This document shows, piece by piece, positions 1 to 4,437 of a stretch of DNA of 5,594 nucleotides. The notes below the pieces were generated by a model that did not search any database, was not told the DNA's origin, and saw only the letters and a list, made by a program, of their open reading frames with translations. Where the stretch lies: the NCBI GenBank assembly GCA_946530565.1, contig CAMNAE010000124.1:1-5594 (forward strand), written 5' to 3'. Origin of the DNA: an uncultured Oscillibacter sp. (GTDB lineage Bacteria; Bacillota; Clostridia; Oscillospirales; Oscillospiraceae). Each line of letters opens with the position of its first letter. Position 1 is the first letter of the stretch. The position numbers were made by a program, and so were the translations under genes.

Positions 1-606
1 CGATAAGCCGAAATAACGGCCCAGGAGAAATCGCTCGACGGTCGTCTCCTCCGGCGTTTCACGAAGTGCCTCGTAAAAGGATTCCTCGGTCTCGTCGGTG
101 AAGGCTTTGCGCTCGGGCGACTCCGGGAGCTCGTAAAAAAGCCCCGGCAGGAGCTGCCGCGTGCGCGACATGTCTGCGTCCACGCGCCTGAGGCAGTCGA
201 TGATGCGGTTCTCCTCATCCAGCAGGATCAGGTTCGAGCGCCGGCCCATCGCTTCCAGAATGAGTGTGCGGGTCGATTCGCGTCCGAGCTCGTCGGTCGC
301 GTCACAGTCGATGCGCACGAGCCGCTCGAGCGCGGGCTGCGTGATCTCCCGGATCCGCGCGCCGACGAGGTGCTTTCTGAGCAGCATGCAAAACATTGGC
401 GGCTCTGCGGGGTTCTCACGCGGGATCGCCGTGAGCTGAAGACGCGGCGCGTCGGTGCCGAGGTAAAAGAGCAGCTTCTCGGTCCCGCGTACAGTCAGGA
501 GCACCTGGTCCTTCGCGCTCTGCTGTACGCGATCGATGCGCTTTCCGACGAGCGCGGGCGCAAGCTCCGTGACCACACCCCGGAGCGTCAGTGCGTCAAT
601 CGGCAT
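1..606 (-). CDS. rqcH: RqcH/Rqc2-type ribosome quality control protein (NFACT family), N-terminal part
   Basis: This is the first 202 codons of an NFACT-family protein, formerly annotated as fibronectin-binding protein FbpA. The gene continues past the left edge; full-length members have roughly 550-600 residues. RqcH binds the stalled 50S subunit carrying peptidyl-tRNA and recruits tRNA-Ala to add C-terminal alanine tails that mark the nascent chain for degradation. Visible NFACT-N signatures are the N-terminal MPIDALTL (D4), the ID-RVQQ stretch (24-29), PRLQLT (54-59), the strongly conserved FCMLLRKHL (72-80), Q90-PALER, DELGR (105-109), LEAMGRRSNLILLD (117-130) and LLPGLFYELP (152-161). 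The HhH, coiled-coil and NFACT-R parts lie outside the window. The ATG is chosen because a GGGGGAGG ribosome binding site (613-620) lies 6 nt upstream, inside the end of mrnC, and the homology begins there. The start overlaps the mrnC stop by 11 nt, so translation is probably coupled. The family's usual Asp-Arg pair is Glu94-Arg95 here. Confidence 0.93.
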   Translation of the reverse strand, partial: MPIDALTLRGVVTELAPALVGKRIDRVQQSAKDQVLLTVRGTEKLLFYLGTDAPRLQLTAIPRENPAEPPMFCMLLRKHLVGARIREITQPALERLVRIDCDATDELGRESTRTLILEAMGRRSNLILLDEENRIIDCLRRVDADMSRTRQLLPGLFYELPESPERKAFTDETEESFYEALRETPEETTVERFLLGRYFGLS

Positions 607-1015
607 GGTCTTCCTCCCCCTCGATCGTGATCGCAAAGAGCTCAAAGGCGCGCTCTTTCCTGCCGCTCAAATATAAAAAGCCGAAGAGCGCCTCCAGCGC
701 CGTCGCCGCGGCATACTGCGCGCGTGTGGCGTGCGCGGGGACCGTGTGGACGTGCGCGTTCCGGCCGCGGCGATAGACCGCGAGCTCCTCATCGGTCAGA
801 AGCGGCACAATTTGCTCGGCGGCCCGTGCCTGCGCCTCGGCACGCACAAGGCGGATCGTCTCGCGGTGAAGGTCGCGTCCCCGTGCCCTGCCGCTTGTGA
901 TGAGATGCGTGCGCACCAGAAGCTCATACACGGCGTCGCCCATATGGGCAAGTCCGATCGAGCTGATCGCGCGCAGCGCATCCGGCGCAAGCTCCGGTTC
1001 AAACAGGTTCTTCAT
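596..1015 (-). CDS. mrnC: Mini-ribonuclease III (23S rRNA maturation)
   Basis: A 139-residue protein of the MrnC family: a single RNase III catalytic domain without the double-stranded-RNA-binding domain. It works as a homodimer in the cytoplasm. In Bacillus subtilis it trims the 5' and 3' ends of pre-23S rRNA within the 50S precursor. The catalytic signature GLAHMGDAVYELLVR is at 21-35, with Asp27 as the expected metal ligand. A conserved RRGRNA motif is at 82-87, and the second acidic site is ALEALFGFLYL (106-116, Glu108). Length fits the family. The frame stays open upstream to about 1165, but the ATG at 1015 is supported by an AGGAGG site, by the TATAAT box just upstream and by family homology beginning there. 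It is the first gene of an operon with rqcH, whose start codon and ribosome binding site are embedded in the last mrnC codons. Confidence 0.95.
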   Translation of the reverse strand: MKNLFEPELAPDALRAISSIGLAHMGDAVYELLVRTHLITSGRARGRDLHRETIRLVRAEAQARAAEQIVPLLTDEELAVYRRGRNAHVHTVPAHATRAQYAAATALEALFGFLYLSGRKERAFELFAITIEGEEDHAD

Positions 1016-1019
1016 AAAG

Positions 1020-1025
1020 CCTCCT
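1020..1025 (-). promoter_or_regulatory. Ribosome binding site of mrnC
   Basis: AGGAGG on the minus strand, 4 nt before the ATG at 1015. It fixes the mrnC start and excludes the longer in-frame reading that extends to about 1165. Confidence 0.85.
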
Positions 1026-1049
1026 GGATCACAACTGATTATCTTATTT

Positions 1050-1078
1050 ATTATAGCCTGAAAACAGCTTAAAAGCAA
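1050..1078 (-). promoter_or_regulatory. Sigma-A-type promoter of mrnC-rqcH
   Basis: On the minus strand, TTGCTT (1073-1078), a 17-bp spacer and a perfect TATAAT (1050-1055). The predicted transcription start is near 1043, giving a leader of roughly 28 nt. The -35 box matches the consensus at only three positions. The context is an AT-rich island in otherwise GC-rich DNA. The rest of the 1016-1259 intergenic region, between this promoter and the divergent one, holds only weak imperfect hairpins (for example around 1128-1154) and no convincing gene. Confidence 0.8.
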
Positions 1079-1194
1079 CCGTAAAGGTCCGTTTTCTCCC
1101 GAGGGCGCCGTGCGCATTTTTAAGGCGTCTGCTCCGGCTGTGCCCGAACGGCAGAAGCCGCGCAAATTTCCGCGCCTCCAAACGCATATTTATC

Positions 1195-1223
1195 TGGAAA
1201 TCCAGCGCTGAACGTGATATACT
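1195..1223 (+). promoter_or_regulatory. Extended -10 promoter of the DUF4330 gene
   Basis: TGGAAA (1195-1200, four of six consensus matches), a 17-bp spacer and TATACT (1218-1223). The -10 box is preceded by TGA, forming an extended -10 element (TG at 1215-1216). The predicted transcription start is near 1230, about 30 nt before the start codon. Confidence 0.75.
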
Positions 1224-1259
1224 CCCGTTATGTGACTTACTTTCAAAAGGAGCTTTCAT

Positions 1260-1763
1260 ATGGAAGAGCAGAAAAGCAGCGTTGCTTTGAAGAAAAAGCC
1301 GAATGTTGTCGACGTGATCGCGGTGATATTGATCGTGCTCGTCGCGATCTTCGCGATCTGGCGCATTTTAGGTCCGAAGGACGATCTCGGCGACGTGAAC
1401 ATGATCGACGTGACCTATACGGTGCGCGTCGAGGGCGTTCCCAAAGAGACCTATGAAAACTGCCAGCGCTACATCCCCTCAAGGCTCATGGCCTCGGGCA
1501 AGCTCGTCGGCGGGCAGATCACGGGCGTGCGCGCCGAGCCCTATCTCGTGCTCTCCCCGGGCAACGAGTGGGTCGAGGATCCGAACCTCCTGACGCTCTA
1601 CTTCACTGTGGAGACGCAGACCGAGGATTTGAACGTGCTCACTACGAAGGTCGGTGACCAGGAGGTCCGCGTGGGCAAGAGCAACCACATTTTGAAATCC
1701 GAGTTCCTTGAGTTCAACGAGGGCAAGATCGTCGACGTCGTCTGGGGCAAGGACGTGCCCTGA
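1260..1763 (+). CDS. DUF4330 family single-pass membrane protein
   Basis: A 167-residue protein with a short basic N-terminus (KKK at 11-13), one hydrophobic helix at about 16-37 (VVDVIAVILIVLVAIFAIW) and an extracytoplasmic, mostly beta-like domain. By charge the N-terminus should stay inside the cell, with no evident cleavage site. The C-terminal stretch QEVRVGKSNHILKSEFLE (134-151), followed by GKIVDVVWG, matches what I recall of the DUF4330 family, which has no established function and is common in Clostridia. An AAAAGGAG ribosome binding site (1245-1252) lies 7 nt before the ATG. The gene appears monocistronic: it has its own promoter at 1195-1223 and a strong terminator right after the stop. 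It is divergent from mrnC and convergent with thrH, so the neighbourhood gives little hint of its job. The family assignment is from recognition of the pattern, not a search. Confidence 0.85.
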   Translation: MEEQKSSVALKKKPNVVDVIAVILIVLVAIFAIWRILGPKDDLGDVNMIDVTYTVRVEGVPKETYENCQRYIPSRLMASGKLVGGQITGVRAEPYLVLSPGNEWVEDPNLLTLYFTVETQTEDLNVLTTKVGDQEVRVGKSNHILKSEFLEFNEGKIVDVVWGKDVP

Positions 1764-1768
1764 GCAAA

Positions 1769-1829
1769 ACAGATACATCAAAAAACTGCGGTACGGAGAA
1801 CGATCCGTACCGCGGTTTTTTGTATCTGT
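1769..1829. terminator. Bidirectional intrinsic terminator between convergent genes
   Basis: The core hairpin pairs 1780-1797 with 1804-1821 around a 6-nt loop (GAACGA). The GC-rich stem GCGGTACGGA/TCCGTACCGC is flanked by six A on the left and six T on the right, so it gives a U tract on either strand. After a 3-nt bulge on the left arm (1777-1779), the pairing resumes with ACAGATAC (1769-1776) and GTATCTGT (1822-1829). It starts 5 nt after the DUF4330 stop and ends 5 nt from the thrH stop, so it serves both genes. Confidence 0.95.
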
Positions 1830-1834
1830 GTTGT

Positions 1835-2440
1835 TCACGCCTTCATCGCCTGCTCGATCGCGCGGAGCAGATCTGAGAACTCCTCATATGCCGGAAGCTC
1901 AGGGTGGTCAGCCTTGATCTTTTCGGTGCTGCGGAACAGGAAGCCCGCCTTGCTCGCCTGGATCATGCCGAGGTCGTTGTAGCTGTCGCCCGCGGCGATC
2001 GTCTCGTAGCCGATCGACTGCAGGGCCCTGACCGTCGCAAGCTTGGAATTCGCGATGCGCATGTTGTGGCCGAGGATCTCGCCGCTTGGCGCGACGGAGA
2101 GCGAGTTGCAGAAGATCGTCGGCATGCCGAGCTTTTCCATGAGCGGGCCCGCAAACTCCTGGAAGGTGTCGCTGATGATGATCGTCTGACACTCGCGGCG
2201 CAGCGTGTCCAAAAATTTCTTCGCGCCGGGCAGCGGGTCGATCTTCGCGATGACCTCCTGGATCTCCTTAAGGCCCAGGCCGTGCTCTTTTAAAATGCCG
2301 ATGCGCCAGCGCATGAGCTTATCGTAATCGGGCTCGTCGCGTGTCGTGCGGCGCAGTTCGGGGATCCCGCTCTTTTCGGAAAAGGCGATCCAGATCTCGG
2401 GGACGAGCACGCCCTCGAGGTCGAGGCAGGTGATGAACAT
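1835..2440 (-). CDS. thrH: ThrH-type HAD phosphatase: phosphoserine phosphatase / homoserine phosphotransferase
   Basis: A 201-residue HAD-superfamily enzyme closely resembling Pseudomonas ThrH, which dephosphorylates phosphoserine and can transfer the phosphate to homoserine, linking serine and threonine synthesis. The N-terminal stretch CLDLEGVLVPEIWIAF (5-20) is almost the same as the Pseudomonas one; Asp7 is the expected nucleophile, with Glu9 where most HAD phosphatases have Asp. Motif II is IIISDTF (87-93, Ser90), the motif III lysine is probably Lys133, and motif IV is AAGDSYND (149-156). Length matches the family. The ATG at 2440 is preferred to an in-frame TTG at 2455, because that TTG overlaps the GGAGGAG ribosome binding site and homology begins at MFITCLD. 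The gene stands alone with its own promoter (2578-2606), a structured leader and a shared terminator. No other serine or threonine biosynthesis gene is in the window, so the in vivo substrate is inferred. Confidence 0.93.
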   Translation of the reverse strand: MFITCLDLEGVLVPEIWIAFSEKSGIPELRRTTRDEPDYDKLMRWRIGILKEHGLGLKEIQEVIAKIDPLPGAKKFLDTLRRECQTIIISDTFQEFAGPLMEKLGMPTIFCNSLSVAPSGEILGHNMRIANSKLATVRALQSIGYETIAAGDSYNDLGMIQASKAGFLFRSTEKIKADHPELPAYEEFSDLLRAIEQAMKA

Positions 2441-2446
2441 GGTTGA

Positions 2447-2453
2447 CTCCTCC
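2447..2453 (-). promoter_or_regulatory. Ribosome binding site of thrH
   Basis: GGAGGAG on the minus strand, 6 nt before the ATG at 2440. It excludes the in-frame TTG at 2455, which would put the Shine-Dalgarno sequence inside the coding region. Confidence 0.88.
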
Positions 2454-2471
2454 AAACGAATGTATTACAGC

Positions 2472-2572
2472 TTTGTCTTGCCGAAAACGGCCGCGTTTTG
2501 ATGGATACAGGCAGGCGGCCGGCATCCTCTGTTTTACTTGATGCAAAGACAAATGTCGTTTCCTCAGCGACA
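2472..2572 (-). promoter_or_regulatory. Structured 5' leader of thrH (possible cis-regulatory RNA)
   Basis: The predicted thrH transcript starts near 2571 and has a leader of about 130 nt. Read on the minus strand it can form these elements: a 5' hairpin TGTCG/CGACA (2568-2572 with 2554-2558); a closing stem TTTGTCTT/AAGACAAA (2546-2553 with 2472-2479); then, inside it, GCATC/GATGC (2540-2544 with 2522-2526, 13-nt loop) directly abutting CGGCCGC/GCGGCCG (2515-2521 with 2488-2494, 20-nt loop). This gives a three-way junction whose two inner stems could stack. An alternative hairpin AAAACG/CGTTTT around CGGC (2484-2499) is incompatible with the last stem. It does not match any riboswitch class or T-box I can recall. 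The pairing is read by eye and function is inference. Confidence 0.45.
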
Positions 2573-2577
2573 AACGT

Positions 2578-2606
2578 ATTGTAACATCACCTGATGCCGG
2601 AATCAA
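2578..2606 (-). promoter_or_regulatory. Sigma-A-type promoter of thrH
   Basis: On the minus strand, TTGATT (2601-2606), a 17-bp spacer and TACAAT (2578-2583). The -35 box matches consensus at four positions and the -10 box at five. The predicted start is near 2571, which leaves a long leader of about 130 nt before the thrH ATG. Confidence 0.82.
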
Positions 2607-2636
2607 GCCCTATTTTCCCGCTCTTTGCGAAAAATA

Positions 2637-2660
2637 CGCGGCCCAAATGCCGCGGCTTTT
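2637..2660. terminator. Terminator-like hairpin, left of a tandem pair
   Basis: CGCGGC (2637-2642) and GCCGCG (2649-2654) pair around a 6-nt CCAAAT loop. On the plus strand the stem is followed by GCTTTTG. On the minus strand it is followed by TATTTTTCGC, so it could act in either direction. The stem is only 6 bp. No gene lies between it and the thrH promoter, so what it would terminate is unclear. Confidence 0.5.
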
Positions 2661-2665
2661 GTAGC

Positions 2666-2700
2666 AAGCGCCGGTTTCCGTTGCGCAGCGGCGCTTTTTC
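2666..2700 (+). terminator. Terminator-like hairpin overlapping the sensor promoter
   Basis: AAGCGCCG (2666-2673) and CGGCGCTT (2689-2696) pair around a 15-nt loop, and TTTC follows, giving a run of five T (2695-2699) on the plus strand. It lies upstream of the predicted sensor transcription start (about 2716), so it is not part of that leader. It could block plus-strand read-through into the operon. Its loop contains the -35 box and its T run ends 4 nt before the -10 box. Confidence 0.55.
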
Positions 2701-2709
2701 GATTATAAT
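2681..2709 (+). promoter_or_regulatory. Sigma-A-type promoter of the sensor pseudokinase-kinase operon
   Basis: TTGCGC (2681-2686), a 17-bp spacer and a perfect TATAAT (2704-2709). The -35 box has three consensus matches, so an activator may be needed; that is inference. The predicted start is near 2716, giving a leader of about 100 nt. The promoter overlaps the right-hand terminator-like hairpin. Confidence 0.75.
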
Positions 2710-2802
2710 GACAGATGGATCCCAAGCAACAGCGCGCAATATCGTCTTCGGCTCCTGCCGGATCATGCGGCATTGCTCCATATTAAAACTATATTTAAAA
2801 CC

Positions 2803-2809
2803 AGGGAGG
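2803..2809 (+). promoter_or_regulatory. Ribosome binding site of the sensor pseudokinase gene
   Basis: AGGGAGG, 8 nt before the ATG at 2818. It decides the start against the in-frame TTG at 2773, which has no ribosome binding site and would place this one inside the coding region. Confidence 0.87.
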
Positions 2810-2817
2810 CGGCGGAT

Positions 2818-4437
2818 ATGTCAGCGATCAGGCGATCACTTTTGATGCTCCTGCGTCTTTCCGTGCTGTACGTGATCACCGCCTGCGTCTCGATCTTTGC
2901 GCCGGATCTCTTTTTGCTGCGCCATGCCAGCACCATCGTGCTCATGGTCTACTCACTCGCGCTCATGCTGTACTTTTCCAATCATATCATCGAGCCGGAG
3001 CTCCGGCGGCATCTTGTAGCGATCGCGGCGCTGATCGTTCAGTGGGTCACGCTGCGCGGCGCGAAGTACATCGCCTTTGAGGAGACCGGGCTCATCGCCC
3101 GGCACCTGTGGTATCTCTACTATGTTCCGGCGCTGCTCGTGCCCCTGCTCTCGCTGATCGCGGCCATCTCCTTCGGAAGGCAGGATGAGTGGGTGCTGCC
3201 GAAGGCGGTGTTGCCGCTTGTGTTCGTCACGATCCTGCTGCTTTTTCTGATCCTCACGAACGACGCGCATGAGCTCGCCTTCCGCTTCCGCCCCGGCTTT
3301 GAAAACTGGGACGCCGACTATGCGCACGGCCCGGTCTTTACGCTCACCTATATCTGGGTGTCGCTGCTTTCGATCGCCATGTTCGCGGTCCTCTTTGCCC
3401 GCTGCCGCCTCTCCGGAAGCCGGCGGCTCGCGTGGATCCCGATGCTCCCGGCCGTCTTCGGCGTCTCCTATCTCACGCTCTACGCCGCGGATCTCTGGCC
3501 GAAGATCAACGGTGGGCTCTTCGGAGAGTTCCCCGAGGCCGTGTGCTTTACGATCGCCGGGATCTGGCTGAGCATCATCGAGATCGGTCTGATCCCCTCG
3601 AATACCGACTACGGCAGGCTCTTTTCCCTCTCGTCGCTCGCCGCGCAGATCGCCGACCGCGGCTATCACGTGGTCTACCGGAATGAAAACGCCGCGCCGC
3701 TGAGCGAAGAGCAGATGGCCTCGCTCACAGGCGTATCGCCAGATGAAAACACGCGCGTGCACCGGCGTCCCGTCTCCGGCGGCTTCGTCTACTGGCAGGA
3801 CGACATAACCGCGCTCAACCGGATCAATGAAGATCTCCGGGAGCTCAGCGAGCGGCTTGCCGATGAAAACCAGCTCCTGCGCCTTCGCAATGAACTCACC
3901 GAGGAGCGCGCCCGCATCGAGACGAAGACGCGCACCTACGACGCCATCGCCGCGCGCGTGCTGCCGCAGTCCGAAAAGATCACACGTTTATGCACCGAGG
4001 CCGGGCAGGATCCCTCGCTCTATGCCCGCAACCTCAAAACCGTCTGCCTGCTTGCCTCGTACATCAAGCGCTACGCCAATCTCACGCTGCTCGCCGCGGA
4101 CGCGCGCACGCTCGAGGCAAAGGAGCTCGCGCTCGCCCTGCAGGAGTCCCTGCGCCACCTGCGCGCGCTTTCGATCGCGACTGACGCCGCGTATGAAGAC
4201 GACCGGCGCTATCCCGCCGGGACGCTCATCAGCGCCTACGCGCTCTTTGAGACGCTGCTTGAGTCCGCGCTCCCCACGCTTGCAGGCCTGCAGGTACTGC
4301 TCGAGGGCGGAACGCTGCGCCTTGCGTTCGAGGGTTCCGTGCTCTCGCTCCCCGCGGACACCCGCGCGGAGGCGCTGACAGAGGATCAGACGACCTATGT
4401 GGTCATCCCGCTTGAGAAGGCAGGTGATGCCGCGTGA
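2818..4437 (+). CDS. Multi-pass membrane sensor with degenerate histidine kinase region (putative pseudokinase)
   Basis: A 539-residue membrane protein. The N-terminal part has about eight hydrophobic segments (roughly 8-28, 38-54, 64-80, 97-118, 127-147, 173-194, 205-224, 240-259). The motif LTNDAHELAF (146-155) resembles the TND-H motif I recall from the 7TM sensor region of histidine kinases. Next come a PAS-like region (about 270-330), a linker DDITALNRINEDL (328-340) and a coiled coil (about 335-370). The C-terminal part resembles a kinase dimerisation and ATPase region, with YIKRYANLTLLA at 415-426 and a final strand TYVVIPL (526-532). It lacks key residues: TYDAIA (373-378, Tyr374) sits where its partner has SIHDEM, the would-be N box reads E478-T-L-L-E482 instead of E-x-x-x-N, and no D-x-G or GG box is seen. 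It should therefore not autophosphorylate. It is the first gene of an operon; its TGA overlaps the GTG of the next gene. Ligand unknown. A role as sensing partner of the downstream kinase is inference. Confidence 0.85.
   Translation: MSAIRRSLLMLLRLSVLYVITACVSIFAPDLFLLRHASTIVLMVYSLALMLYFSNHIIEPELRRHLVAIAALIVQWVTLRGAKYIAFEETGLIARHLWYLYYVPALLVPLLSLIAAISFGRQDEWVLPKAVLPLVFVTILLLFLILTNDAHELAFRFRPGFENWDADYAHGPVFTLTYIWVSLLSIAMFAVLFARCRLSGSRRLAWIPMLPAVFGVSYLTLYAADLWPKINGGLFGEFPEAVCFTIAGIWLSIIEIGLIPSNTDYGRLFSLSSLAAQIADRGYHVVYRNENAAPLSEEQMASLTGVSPDENTRVHRRPVSGGFVYWQDDITALNRINEDLRELSERLADENQLLRLRNELTEERARIETKTRTYDAIAARVLPQSEKITRLCTEAGQDPSLYARNLKTVCLLASYIKRYANLTLLAADARTLEAKELALALQESLRHLRALSIATDAAYEDDRRYPAGTLISAYALFETLLESALPTLAGLQVLLEGGTLRLAFEGSVLSLPADTRAEALTEDQTTYVVIPLEKAGDAA

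Larger units (their letters stand above)
2441..2817. other. Divergent intergenic region between thrH and the sensor operon
   Basis: This 377-bp stretch has no credible gene. From left to right it holds the thrH ribosome binding site and structured leader (2447-2572), the thrH promoter (2578-2606), two terminator-like hairpins (2637-2660 and 2666-2700), the sensor-operon promoter (2681-2709), a roughly 100-nt sensor leader with an AT-rich stretch at 2780-2800, and the sensor ribosome binding site (2803-2809). Short open frames here on both strands have no ribosome binding site and no recognisable product. Confidence 0.8.

Noticed and set aside
161..630. Plus-strand open frames over rqcH (92 and 86 codons)
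   Set aside because: They lie opposite a gene with strong NFACT-N signatures, have no ribosome binding sites and show no recognisable product.
1128..1154. Imperfect hairpin between the two divergent promoters
   Set aside because: The stem is broken by mismatches and has no T run; it lies outside both predicted transcripts.
1016..1165. N-terminal extension of mrnC by 50 codons
   Set aside because: The extension would run through the promoter TATAAT and the AGGAGG site and has no homology to Mini-III, which begins at the ATG at 1015.
2441..2455. TTG start adding 5 residues to ThrH
   Set aside because: The TTG overlaps the GGAGGAG site that serves the ATG at 2440, and family proteins begin at the equivalent of that ATG.
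2749..2771. Two alternative 4-bp hairpins sharing GCCG (CGGC-TCCT-GCCG or GCCG-GATCATG-CGGC) in the sensor leader
   Set aside because: Stems of 4 bp are expected by chance in GC-rich DNA; too weak to call a switch.
2773..2800. A second promoter closer to the sensor gene (TTGCTC with TATATT)
   Set aside because: The spacing between the boxes is 11 bp, far from the 17 bp needed; the 2681-2709 promoter is much better.
2773..2817. TTG start adding 15 residues to the sensor pseudokinase
   Set aside because: There is no ribosome binding site before the TTG, and the clear AGGGAGG at 2803-2809 would fall inside the coding region.
2953..3762. A 269-codon open frame on the minus strand opposite the sensor gene
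   Set aside because: It is highly charged low-complexity sequence opposite transmembrane helices, a typical shadow in GC-rich DNA.
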